From a virus, in the IMG/VR virus record IMGVR_UViG_3300044644_000442, positions 1-33,502 of that record: DNA of 33,502 bases; one strand, 5' to 3'. The first letter of the stretch is position 1, and each line of letters starts with the position of its first letter. The translations under genes were made by a program, and so were the position numbers. This document shows positions 8,141 through 15,726 of this stretch, piece after piece. The notes below the pieces were generated by a model that was given only the letters and a program-made list of their open reading frames with translations, was not told the DNA's origin and searched no databases.

Positions 8141-8622
8141 TACTCCGCCTTCCATACAGGTACAAATTTACCGTCATCGGTCTTAGTATACAATATTAAG
8201 CTGTGTTTGAGAATAGCCTGCAATTCTGATCTTGAAGGTAAGTCTCTGATATGTCCAGCATCAATAATAAATTGATGAATGTCCAATATGTCCGATTCGC
8301 TAAACATATACTTAGACCAACTGCTGTCTGGATTACTAATTGGATATACTTTTTGAGGTTGCTTTACCTTACCCTGCAAAATATATTCTTCTATAGTTAC
8401 CCTATGTCTGCCTATAATTTTGCTTACTTCTACAATTCCATAAGCCCGCTCCATATGTTTATCTACTTGAGCATATGAATACATAACTCTTTTATTGTCT
8501 AAATAGGACCAAGCGACAACCTCGTCTTTAGCTCTTGATAGTCTAAGTACTTTATGTACTTTACCGTTTAAGAAGAAATAGACGAACTTTTTGCGTAATC
8601 TTTGTCTGTTTTCTCTAGCCAT
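8140..8622 (-). CDS. Helix-turn-helix DNA-binding protein, MerR/excisionase-like
   Basis: 160 residues. The N-terminal 1-55 is a beta-rich basic region (KKFVYFFLNGKVHKVLRL). A winged helix-turn-helix follows near 60-115: AYGIVEVSKIIGRHRVTIEEYI, then a wing with KVYPI and the FSESDIL segment typical of MerR/excisionase folds. The C-terminal part is helical and ends in a beta-like VPVWKAE. It may be a regulator of the replication block or an origin-binding protein. No operator was identified. The ATG at 8622 has no strong ribosome binding site and overlaps the zinc-ribbon gene by 55 bases, suggesting translational coupling. I am sure it is a gene. The DNA-binding call is moderate. Confidence 0.72.
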   Translation of the reverse strand: MARENRQRLRKKFVYFFLNGKVHKVLRLSRAKDEVVAWSYLDNKRVMYSYAQVDKHMERAYGIVEVSKIIGRHRVTIEEYILQGKVKQPQKVYPISNPDSSWSKYMFSESDILDIHQFIIDAGHIRDLPSRSELQAILKHSLILYTKTDDGKFVPVWKAE

Positions 8623-8756
8623 TTACCAAACGCACTTGTTTCCTTGTTAATCATCCATCGCTTACCGCAAAGGATGCAAAATAATTCTGTATGTAGTTTT
8701 TGAGAGAATACTCTATCTACAAATACTCTACCATTACATTTTTGACATTTCATCAT
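8568..8756 (-). CDS. Small zinc-ribbon protein
   Basis: 62-residue protein starting MMKCQKCNG. Two CxxC pairs (C4/C7 and C27/C30, the second as CILCGKRW) make a zinc ribbon, followed by a charged helix and a serine tail. I chose the ATG at 8756 because it forms ATGA with the stop of the metallophosphoesterase. A longer reading from 8867 would lie inside that gene and is probably a shadow. Such ribbons often contact nucleic acid or RNA polymerase, but nothing here specifies the partner. Confidence 0.75.
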   Translation of the reverse strand: MMKCQKCNGRVFVDRVFSQKLHTELFCILCGKRWMINKETSAFGKWLEKTDKDYAKSSSISS

Positions 8757-9553
8757 AACGAGAATGTCTTTCCGTCCACGACGCATGAGTAGTCTGGAGC
8801 AATATGGATCATTTGAATGTGTGGGTAATCGTTTACAATATGTGCAATTGCAAACCCCTTTTGCCAATCGTGGTGCTGAGTATATTTCATTCCTGGCCCT
8901 TTTTCATCACACATGTGACCAATTTCATATCCACGAAGAGTTTCTCCTTCGCCACCGTTTCTAAGTTCATATGTTACCATATGCGAAGCGATTCTATGAG
9001 AATGTCCTCTAATTAAAGATACCTGTAGGTCTTCCATGTCTTTACGAACAGAACCAGTTGCTGCAATAGAAATTCCGTGGTGTACGTGAACATCTCCAAA
9101 GCGGCGCTTAGGCAATGAGTCATAGTAAATATATTCATATCCTAATGAGTCTAAAGACCATAAGGATTCTGGAGTAACATCCTTTGCATAATCTGGAAGC
9201 TTCTTGTCTATATAATCAAAGATACGTATGTCATGGTTTCCTAATGCTGAAAACAATTGTGCATCTGGAAGCATCTCACGAGTCTTAGCATAAAAGTCTC
9301 TTGCACCTTTTGCTTCATGTCTCATCATAGGAACAATTAAGTCACGGCTATCATCTTTATGAAGCTGAAGAAATTCTGCAGATCTTCCCTCTGTATATTT
9401 ACTGTAGCAAGCTTGATCGTCTGTGTCCCCTAGATAATCTACTACATCTGGTTTAAACCATTTCATAACCTTAAACCATAGCGCAATCATCTTATCGTCT
9501 TGATAAGGGAACTGCTGATCGGATGACAACATCCATTTTAAATCGTTTGTCAT
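8753..9553 (-). CDS. Calcineurin-like metallophosphoesterase
   Basis: 266-residue two-metal phosphoesterase. The motifs appear in order: SSDQQFPY (D12), YLGDTDD (G42, D43), GNHD (105-108), HVHHG (around 157-160) and GHSH (183-186). Motif I reads D-x-Q where the family usually has D-x-H. The rest of the metal site is intact, so activity is plausible. The substrate is unknown and could be nucleic acid, nucleotides or a phosphoprotein. It is the first gene of the leftward replication block, with AGGGAAG 5 bases before the ATG, directly behind the terminator and promoter at 9569-9635. Confidence 0.88.
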   Translation of the reverse strand: MTNDLKWMLSSDQQFPYQDDKMIALWFKVMKWFKPDVVDYLGDTDDQACYSKYTEGRSAEFLQLHKDDSRDLIVPMMRHEAKGARDFYAKTREMLPDAQLFSALGNHDIRIFDYIDKKLPDYAKDVTPESLWSLDSLGYEYIYYDSLPKRRFGDVHVHHGISIAATGSVRKDMEDLQVSLIRGHSHRIASHMVTYELRNGGEGETLRGYEIGHMCDEKGPGMKYTQHHDWQKGFAIAHIVNDYPHIQMIHIAPDYSCVVDGKTFSL

Positions 9554-9568
9554 TTAACTTCCCTGCGT

Positions 9569-9593
9569 AAAAAAGGGTCACGGAGTCGTGACC
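9569..9593 (-). terminator. Intrinsic terminator at the end of the virion block
   Basis: On the minus strand GGTCACG (9593-9587) pairs perfectly with CGTGACC (9582-9576) around a four-base loop, then comes C and a run of six T (9574-9569). This is a textbook leftward terminator, 43 bases past the last virion gene. It also sits downstream of the promoter at 9608-9635, so transcripts from that promoter must pass it. Confidence 0.85.
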
Positions 9594-9607
9594 TTGATAT
9601 TATATAA

Positions 9608-9635
9608 ATTGTAGCATATCTAAGCAGCCTGTCAA
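9608..9635 (-). promoter_or_regulatory. Strong sigma70-type promoter of the replication block
   Basis: The minus strand shows consensus TTGACA (9635-9630), a 16-base spacer and TACAAT (9613-9608) with an extended TG at the right place (TGCTACAAT). Transcription should begin near 9601. A small palindrome, GCCT...AGGC (9640-9627), surrounds the -35 box and could be an operator. This is the best promoter in the window and overlaps the stop of the last virion gene. Confidence 0.78.
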
Positions 9636-9639
9636 TAGG

Positions 9640-10062
9640 CTAGTGACAAATTACCATCCAATAGAAATGAATTGTGTAGCCTTCTTTTGCCGCTGAGTTT
9701 AAATAAGCATTTCCTGAAACTCCTGATGCGCTTAAAGTTTTGCTATCTACTGCAAAACTAAATACGCTTGGTATATTTGCAGTTCTTATAGGAGTTAATA
9801 CTACCGCTTTTGGAGTCGAGTCTAGCGTAGTTTTAAAATTAATTGTAAACGGAACTGCTTTTCCTGGAACAAGTTTTACTGAATCACTTATCCCGCCCAA
9901 TATCTGTTTAGCAGAAACTGTTAAATTTTCTAAACTACCAGGAGTGTTTGTTGTTGCAGCGGAGCCAATTTTAGGTATGCTAGCTTTTAATTCAACAAGT
10001 CTTCTATCAAGATCCTGTAGAGCAGCTGCGTCTAAAGGGGTTCCGTCATCAAATGCTGCCAT
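9640..10062 (-). CDS. Small beta-rich virion protein, probable tail appendage
   Basis: 140 residues. A helical N-terminus (LDAAALQDLDRRLVELKASI) could trimerise. A beta-sandwich-like body with repeated short strands follows (VPFTINFKTTL, KAVVLTPIRT, FSFAVDSKTL), ending in GYTIHFYWMVICH. That strand order and aromatic ending resemble H-type lectin-like domains on phage fibres, which is only an impression. It is the last gene before the terminator and is coupled by TAATG to the gene upstream. The ATG at 10062 follows AGGAGAA. Confidence 0.6.
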   Translation of the reverse strand: MAAFDDGTPLDAAALQDLDRRLVELKASIPKIGSAATTNTPGSLENLTVSAKQILGGISDSVKLVPGKAVPFTINFKTTLDSTPKAVVLTPIRTANIPSVFSFAVDSKTLSASGVSGNAYLNSAAKEGYTIHFYWMVICH

Positions 10063-10457
10063 TATAAATTTTCTCCTAAATCATGTGCTGAAATTTCTTT
10101 TTCAGAAACTTCAATAATTTTTGACCTATCAAGACCGTATCGATTAAAGGAATCTGGGTCTACAATGTGTCTTAGTTTATTCTGTGATACTAGATACATT
10201 TTACCATCTGCGACGTTCTTGATCAAGGTGCCGTCTCTAAAACCTAATTTGCCTACAAGTTTGATTCCTGATAATGCCGCCTCAGTTGCTAATACCGTAG
10301 TAAAGCACCAAGACTGGGCGGCCCTATCCGAAATCAATCTATATCTTTTACCATCTTTAATCCAATATGTGTCTTTATCTGCCTTGACAGCTATACCAGA
10401 AGGAAAGTTAGTCGCCTGTGATATTATTAAGTTGCTCTTCATACGCTTGAATAGCAT
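10062..10457 (-). CDS. Small protein with a KxYxV-type repeat domain, probable tail-associated
   Basis: About 131 residues. The body (TYWIKDGKRYRLISDRAAQS, then FRDGTLIKNVADGKMYLVSQ, then NKLRHIVDPDSFNRYGLD) shows two related units of the form 'G-x-LIK...G..YLV..NK.RHI.....F...G'. Such units occur in surface-exposed bacterial and phage proteins. I chose the ATG at 10457 because AAGGA lies 8 bases upstream. An ATG at 10442 lacks a site, and the longer reading to 10526 runs out of frame through the coiled-coil gene. It overlaps that gene by 50 bases. Possible roles are a fibre tip or host-surface contact. Function unknown. Confidence 0.62.
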   Translation of the reverse strand: MLFKRMKSNLIISQATNFPSGIAVKADKDTYWIKDGKRYRLISDRAAQSWCFTTVLATEAALSGIKLVGKLGFRDGTLIKNVADGKMYLVSQNKLRHIVDPDSFNRYGLDRSKIIEVSEKEISAHDLGENL

Positions 10458-10593
10458 CAACTTTTTCCTTTTTCTCTTCAATAAGATTAGTAATTTCTGC
10501 CCTGAGTATTGCAATTTGAGTTTCATAATTTGATACGATTTCTCCTATGCGTTGCTGTAGGGCGGTAATAACTAGCTCTGCTTTTTCTGCCAT
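10408..10593 (-). CDS. Small coiled-coil protein (61 aa)
   Basis: Almost entirely one heptad-patterned helix (LVITALQQRIGEIVSNYETQ, then AEITNLIEEKKEKVDAIQAY). A short site (AGGAC) precedes the ATG. It is the third of three consecutive small coiled-coil genes after the FN3 fibre gene. It may be a fibre trimerisation or assembly factor. No enzymatic motif. Confidence 0.65.
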   Translation of the reverse strand: MAEKAELVITALQQRIGEIVSNYETQIAILRAEITNLIEEKKEKVDAIQAYEEQLNNITGD

Positions 10594-10600
10594 TTTAGTC

Positions 10601-10825
10601 CTATTCTGTTGGGTGTAATGTATCTAAAACTTCTTCTAATTTTAGAATTTTAGCAGTAAGATCATCTATTTGATCTTGAAAAGACATTGAAGCAACTTGC
10701 TCAACAGTATTAACTGCTAATGCTTCAATTTTTGATAGCTCTGCATCATACTTAGCGTAGCTTAAATTTTTAATATGTTGATTAACCATATTAATCTTGT
10801 CTTGATTGTCTAATTCATAAGTCAT
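10601..10825 (-). CDS. Small coiled-coil protein (74 aa)
   Basis: Helical protein with two amphipathic segments, about 8-45 and 46-72 (DQIDDLTAKILKLEEVLDTL). GGGAGG lies before the ATG at 10825, and the start overlaps the previous gene by 11 bases. It is similar in style, though not clearly in sequence, to its two neighbours. Unknown function, probably virion-associated by position. Confidence 0.68.
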   Translation of the reverse strand: MTYELDNQDKINMVNQHIKNLSYAKYDAELSKIEALAVNTVEQVASMSFQDQIDDLTAKILKLEEVLDTLHPTE

Positions 10826-11066
10826 TTGTAGCCTCCCTTCCTATTGTATCATCCTCTATAATTTTATACAAGAGGTCTCTTTCTGTCATTAGAGCATTAA
10901 TTACTACCCTAAATTCTTCTATCTGCTTCATATATTCGTGGTCAGGAATATCTTCCCAGTATAGGCCCTCTGAATTAATTTTTTCCCATAGAGCCTCTCT
11001 AGCCCTAGATTTTTCTATAACTCTTTTTTCAACCATGCGTATTTTATCATATAAAGAAAACGTCAT
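10815..11066 (-). CDS. Small helical/coiled-coil protein (83 aa)
   Basis: Helical protein with two amphipathic helices around a central WEDIPDHEY turn and a second helix FRVVINALMTERDLLYKII. The start is set at the ATG at 11066 because it forms ATGA with the stop of the FN3 fibre gene. An ATG at 11081 adds five residues but has no ribosome binding site. It is the first of the small coiled-coil cluster. Confidence 0.68.
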   Translation of the reverse strand: MTFSLYDKIRMVEKRVIEKSRAREALWEKINSEGLYWEDIPDHEYMKQIEEFRVVINALMTERDLLYKIIEDDTIGREATNDL

Positions 11067-13180
11067 ATTCTTGCCGTCCATGCTGAATCCCAGGATTTGC
11101 CGTCATAATCATACGCTGATGCCTGAACTCTAACAAACCTACCGCTGGTGCTATAGGTAACATCTGGTGAGCTAGATCCGCTAGTCAACAAATATGGAAA
11201 GTTTACTGAGTTTACAGTTGTTCTAGTATCATTGGTTGTTGTATAGTCTTTAGATCCTGAAGCAGTAACGGTATTTGTTGTTGAAGTTGTATAAAATTGC
11301 CAAAACATTGTGCTTCTAGTCATTGCTGTGTATGTTCCAGATGTTGGGGATAAAGTTCCAGTATTTCCCCAGCCCCATCTTATTTGTGTAGAAGTTCTTT
11401 GAAAGTTTGTTGCCGAAGTCCAGGTCGGCGCTCCAACACTAGGGGCAGCTGCTGTAGTAGCGTTTCTTCTCACAGAAGCCGAAGTCCCATCTGCATTTCT
11501 TGCTTTTACCCAAGCATAGTAAGTCTTGTTTGGGTCTAAGAGCCCAAAAGTAAAGTTGGTGGTTGTAGTAGCTGTATCATAGTAAAAATCATCATAGTCA
11601 AAAAGATTTTCAGTAGTTGGTTCTGTTGTAGTAGTGCTTAATGCAATAACATAAGATGTAGGTGTTCCACCAGTTCCTGCAGCCCAAGTGAATCTAAGTC
11701 CCGATTGTGAAGGGTTTCCTAAACTAACACTTGTTGGAGTTCCTGGAGGATTTGATGCCGCTTTTGTTTTTCCACTTTGGCTCACCCATGTAGACGACAA
11801 CCCATCAGCATTTTTTGCTTTAATAAAAATATAGTATGTTGTATTACCAGTTAATCCTGTAAGAGTTATTTCGGTGCCAGCTCCTCCGCCAAATGTCTCG
11901 TAGTCTCCATTATTGGTAGGCGCTGAATTTGTAGTTCCATAAGAATATACATAGCTTGTTGCCTCATTATGGGTACTATCAGTTGATGGAGCAGTCCATG
12001 TAAATTTTAAACTTGTTTCAGAGTCAACAGATGTATCTTTTATTAAATTAGTTATGTTATTAGGTGGCTTCAATGCTTCTGTTGTAATTGCGCCAGAGGC
12101 TGCCCAAGAAGATGAGCCTCCTGAGTTTTTAGCTCTAACATATGCATAATAAGTAGTGTTTGAAGACAAGCTGCTTATAAGTTCGTATAGATTTGTATCT
12201 GCAATAAGTTTATTTCTATATTGACCAACTCCTGGATTTCCAGTAGTGATTAAATTTGTTGGTGGATTATTGGATGAGCTATTAATACCAAAATCATAAG
12301 ATGTTGCAGCATCGTGTGTTGAATCAACTGTGGAAGCAGTCCATTCTAAAAAGAAACTATCAGTGTCTATTGTTCCAGAAGCAGCTCGAACATTAGTAGG
12401 TGAATTCGGTGCAGTTGGAGGATCTGTTCTAACAGTAATTGTTGACCAGTTACCGTAATATCCAAAACCACTAGATGTTCCAGTCCATCCTCTTACCTGA
12501 ATATCATAATTTGTATCGTTTAATAAAGAAGATAAAGTAAATGATGTTGTAGTAGATCCAGGAGCAATAAATACAGATGTTCCATATGTACCACTAGATG
12601 ATAATTTATATTGATATTCATATCTTCCAGAGTAGGTATCGTTTGTCCAAGAAACTGTTATTGACGTAGAAGTTTTTGTAGATGTAAGAGTTAAATCTCT
12701 AGATGCCTCTAAAGTAATATAATCAGATGCTGATGTTTGCTCTGTTCCAAATGTTGAGTTAATTCCTTTAGAAATATATTTATAATAATTTGTAGTGTTT
12801 GGACTAACATCTGATTGAGAAAGAGTGTATCTGTCTAAGGTATTACTAGTCGTAGGATTTGTAGATGTACCAGATGCTCCAGAAATATTACTGTACGTTA
12901 TATCATTTGTACTTTTTGCAAACTGATAAGTTACTGATGTTGCATCGCTCCAGCGATATAAAGTTCCAACTAATGTTTTAGTTTGTGTTGTTGTTGTAAG
13001 CATGCTTATAGAAACCTGTTGAGCAATTGACGGAGTAAGAGATTGTAAAAATACAAGCCTCCATGTTCCGTCTGATTTTCTCCAAATACGTTTAACTGAT
13101 TGCCAAGATCCGTTTGTTTTCCTATAAACAGTTTTAATCTTAACCCAGCTGCCGCCAGATTTTCTCCATATACTAGGCAT
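11063..13180 (-). CDS. Fibronectin type III repeat tail protein, receptor-binding candidate
   Basis: 705 residues, rich in Ser, Thr and Tyr. The N-terminus has three tandem 14-residue units of the form (I/V)(W/Y)RKxxG(S/T)W (residues 4-44), likely a docking module. At least four FN3-like domains follow, each with the PxxPxNV...W....YxYxV..GT pattern (for example ITVSWTNDTYSGRYEYQY, FFLEWTAS, LKFTWTAPSTD, LRFTWAAGTGGTPTSYVI). The last ~110 residues form a separate beta domain. FN3 arrays are common on phage tail fibres and tail tips, where they space or stick the receptor-binding parts. The position after the tail fibre gene agrees with that. The start ATG has only a weak site and follows the previous stop by 5 bases. 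Confidence 0.85.
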   Translation of the reverse strand: MPSIWRKSGGSWVKIKTVYRKTNGSWQSVKRIWRKSDGTWRLVFLQSLTPSIAQQVSISMLTTTTQTKTLVGTLYRWSDATSVTYQFAKSTNDITYSNISGASGTSTNPTTSNTLDRYTLSQSDVSPNTTNYYKYISKGINSTFGTEQTSASDYITLEASRDLTLTSTKTSTSITVSWTNDTYSGRYEYQYKLSSSGTYGTSVFIAPGSTTTSFTLSSLLNDTNYDIQVRGWTGTSSGFGYYGNWSTITVRTDPPTAPNSPTNVRAASGTIDTDSFFLEWTASTVDSTHDAATSYDFGINSSSNNPPTNLITTGNPGVGQYRNKLIADTNLYELISSLSSNTTYYAYVRAKNSGGSSSWAASGAITTEALKPPNNITNLIKDTSVDSETSLKFTWTAPSTDSTHNEATSYVYSYGTTNSAPTNNGDYETFGGGAGTEITLTGLTGNTTYYIFIKAKNADGLSSTWVSQSGKTKAASNPPGTPTSVSLGNPSQSGLRFTWAAGTGGTPTSYVIALSTTTTEPTTENLFDYDDFYYDTATTTTNFTFGLLDPNKTYYAWVKARNADGTSASVRRNATTAAAPSVGAPTWTSATNFQRTSTQIRWGWGNTGTLSPTSGTYTAMTRSTMFWQFYTTSTTNTVTASGSKDYTTTNDTRTTVNSVNFPYLLTSGSSSPDVTYSTSGRFVRVQASAYDYDGKSWDSAWTARI
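13049..13171 (-). repeat. Three tandem 14-residue WRK repeats in the FN3 protein
   Basis: Residues 4-17, 18-31 and 32-44 begin IWRKSGGSW, VYRKTNGSW and IWRKSDGTW, a strict 42-base period. The conserved aromatic-R-K and G-S/T-W pattern suggests three short beta hairpins that may dock the fibre or bind polymers. Confidence 0.8.
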
Positions 13181-13185
13181 TTATA

Positions 13186-15726
13186 TCACGCCGTGCTTAA
13201 ATATATATCTCCGTTGGCACCTGTGCCAGATGACGGAGTTGTTGTTTGAGTAGTTGAAAAATATTGAGACCATCCTAAGCCTGCGCTGCCGTCACTATCT
13301 ATAACCAATGGTCTTAAAGATTGAGTTAATGTATCATAAGCAGCAGCATAGTTGTCTTGATTTCGTTGTGTTGCATTGTTCCAATGATCAAACACAAATC
13401 TTCTTGAAGTAGGAGATCCAGCAGTATTATAAAGTCCAAAATGAACATTATAGTCTCCAGAAACATGTGTTATGTAAAATCCGCCAATAGGGACTCCATT
13501 TTGTTGACTTGTAACATCTAGCCTAATTCCAGCAGCAGTTGTTTTAAGTTGATTTGTATTATTTCTTATAATTGATCCGCTACCTGAAGTTAAACCATCA
13601 CTCATACCTAAAAATGCTACTGTATTTTCATTAGAGTAAAGATCTAAGTATCCACTAGATAAAGTTGAAGTTGTAGGAACCAATTCTCCTAAAAATCCAG
13701 TTAGATTTCCTGTAGAAACAACACTGCCAGAACTATTTAGAGAAACTCCGCCCGCAGATATAGCAGTAGAAGTTGTTTGCCAACCTGCAATATTAGATCC
13801 TGAGCTTGCTGTAATTACTCCAGATATAGTTAAATTTCCTCCTGGCGTCAAAGTAAAACTGCCACTACTGTGAGCTATACCATTAGATGCACTTATTGTA
13901 ATATTTCCAAGTGAGTTGTTAAGAGTAATGGCTGGTGTAAGGGGATCTAGTTCAATTCTATTTACTGTTCCAGAACTAACTAATTTGCTTCCATTTATTA
14001 GCCAACCGCCAATAATTCCTTCTGCGGCTTTTAATATTCCAGTAGAACCTACTTGAAATGCAGATCTAACTATTGAGCCTCCAGAAGTATAAGATCCAGT
14101 AGTTGAATTGGTAACCCTAAAACTTTCTGCATAAACATCTACTCCAGAAGTAGTTATATGATTTCCAGCAGCATCTGTTATTCTATTTACTGTAAGACTA
14201 TTCAGATCAAAAGCGTGGGGGTATCCAGCAACTCCTCCACTTATATACGCTCCAGTTTTATTGCTAGATATAATAAATTGGCTGTTTGTTCTACTAGATA
14301 CTACGCCTTTTAAATTATATTGAAAAGGAGTTATACCTGAAACTGTTACTGTTTCTCCAACAGAAAATGTATTGTTTCCAGTGTATGTAACACTAGTGCC
14401 ACTTCCTACAGCATTTGTAACAGTAACAAATGCATTTGATGACCTTACTCCAGAAATAGAAATTACATCTCCAACCGCAAGTATGGTTTTAGCAAAAATT
14501 GTTAAATAGGTTCCGTCTGAAGTGATATTAGTAATTACTGGATTGCTCGAAGATCCAACCTGAAGGCTTCCAGTAAAATCACCACTTGCTGCCTGTAGTG
14601 CTCCGCTAAATGTTCCTTCACCAGTTATAGAAAGTTTATTAGAAGATGCATTATATGAAAGTAAAGAAGATCCTCCAGTTCCAAATATCTCAAATGGTAC
14701 TCCGCTTCCTCTTAGTTCAACCCTTCTTCCACCAACCGCACCTACAGTTATAGTAGAATTTGACTGAAGGGTTCCAGTTGTAATTTTATCTGCAGTAATC
14801 TCAATAAGTCCGTTATTTCCAACTTTTCCTATTTGAACTGGGTTACCAGTAGCAGCTACAGCAGAAGAATCTTCTGTAGCATTTCCGTTTGTAGTTTTTA
14901 TTTTTACGTAATAATCTGTATCATATGTTATTGCAACACCATTTACAATGGTGCCTACACCTATGTTTAAAGTATTTTGTCCATTTCCAAAATCCAAAAC
15001 ATCTACCTGATTGGCGTTTTGATTGCCTGAATCTATTGGTGTAAAATTAGAAGATGTGCCAACATATACTTTTGCTGCTTTAAAACCTGCTGGCTGGTCT
15101 CCCCCGTCAGATTTTTTTCCGTTCCAAGATAACTGTATAGCTCCAACTACTGATAATACTGTGGGGGTGGACGGAGTTGCTGATGGTTCAACAACCAGGG
15201 TAGAAGTGGGGTCTGTAACATAAACAGTTACTGGGGTTGATGCTGTTCCATTTTTTGTAGGACGTATTGTAATTGCAGAAACAGAATAAGGTGATCCACT
15301 TCCAGAACCACCTGCTGCGGTAATTGTTTTTGTTCCAGCAGAAGTAAAAGAATCTGCAACAACCGTTCCACTTCCAAAAGTTCCACCAGATATTCTTATG
15401 TCTACTCGTGAGGCATTTGCAGGAAAAGTTGCAAGAGTTACTTTTATAAAACCTGCCCCTCCTTCTACAACTATAACGGGGGCACCTGGGATTGTTTCTT
15501 GGTTTGTAGTTACGAGTTTTCCTGGGGACCAATCACTTTTTACACCATCTTCAAAAACATACTGAAACTGAAATGCATAATTTGAATCTATTTTTAAATT
15601 TGGCACAACAACTGTAAAATTATTTTTATCCGTTGCAGTGTTTGCTGCTAAAATTTCTGAGGTAGGATTTATAATTAAATCTTTAGGATAATACTTTTGC
15701 AGGGTAGCTGTATCTAGTTCCGACAT
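13186..15726 (-). CDS. Large tail fibre / tail-tip protein
   Basis: 846 residues. The N-terminal third holds FN3-like domains (APVIVVEGGAGFIKVTLATF, then TVLSVVGAIQLSWNG). The middle has the ITADKITTGTL segment found in central tail fibre proteins. A long beta-repetitive shaft follows, with IIGGWLINGSKLVSSG and AGWQTTSTAISAGG, the 'GGW.I....L.S' repeats of phage fibres. The C-terminus ends SSGTGANGDIYLSTA, a common fibre-tip ending. It probably forms a trimeric fibre at the tail tip. The start at 15726 directly abuts the TAA of the gene before, with TGGAG upstream. Confidence 0.85.
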   Translation of the reverse strand: MSELDTATLQKYYPKDLIINPTSEILAANTATDKNNFTVVVPNLKIDSNYAFQFQYVFEDGVKSDWSPGKLVTTNQETIPGAPVIVVEGGAGFIKVTLATFPANASRVDIRISGGTFGSGTVVADSFTSAGTKTITAAGGSGSGSPYSVSAITIRPTKNGTASTPVTVYVTDPTSTLVVEPSATPSTPTVLSVVGAIQLSWNGKKSDGGDQPAGFKAAKVYVGTSSNFTPIDSGNQNANQVDVLDFGNGQNTLNIGVGTIVNGVAITYDTDYYVKIKTTNGNATEDSSAVAATGNPVQIGKVGNNGLIEITADKITTGTLQSNSTITVGAVGGRRVELRGSGVPFEIFGTGGSSLLSYNASSNKLSITGEGTFSGALQAASGDFTGSLQVGSSSNPVITNITSDGTYLTIFAKTILAVGDVISISGVRSSNAFVTVTNAVGSGTSVTYTGNNTFSVGETVTVSGITPFQYNLKGVVSSRTNSQFIISSNKTGAYISGGVAGYPHAFDLNSLTVNRITDAAGNHITTSGVDVYAESFRVTNSTTGSYTSGGSIVRSAFQVGSTGILKAAEGIIGGWLINGSKLVSSGTVNRIELDPLTPAITLNNSLGNITISASNGIAHSSGSFTLTPGGNLTISGVITASSGSNIAGWQTTSTAISAGGVSLNSSGSVVSTGNLTGFLGELVPTTSTLSSGYLDLYSNENTVAFLGMSDGLTSGSGSIIRNNTNQLKTTAAGIRLDVTSQQNGVPIGGFYITHVSGDYNVHFGLYNTAGSPTSRRFVFDHWNNATQRNQDNYAAAYDTLTQSLRPLVIDSDGSAGLGWSQYFSTTQTTTPSSGTGANGDIYLSTA

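Noticed and set aside
8757-8867. Longer N-terminus for the zinc-ribbon protein, with extra cysteines
   Set aside because: It lies wholly inside the metallophosphoesterase gene. The ATGA overlap at 8753-8756 gives a natural start. The cysteines there are probably chance.
10458-10526. Longer N-terminus for the 131-residue protein
   Set aside because: The extra residues are Lys/Leu-rich because they read the coiled-coil gene in another frame, and a better start with AAGGA lies at 10457.
10408-10593. Programmed frameshift joining the 61-residue coiled coil to the 131-residue protein
   Set aside because: The frames need a +1 shift, and no suitable slip site or slow codon context is present. GAAAAAG is not a proper heptamer, and it points to the wrong frame.
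15188-15532. 114-residue Cys/Asn/Arg-rich frame on the minus strand
   Set aside because: It is a shifted frame of the tail fibre gene's Gly/Thr/Ser-rich region. The odd composition comes from repetitive codons.
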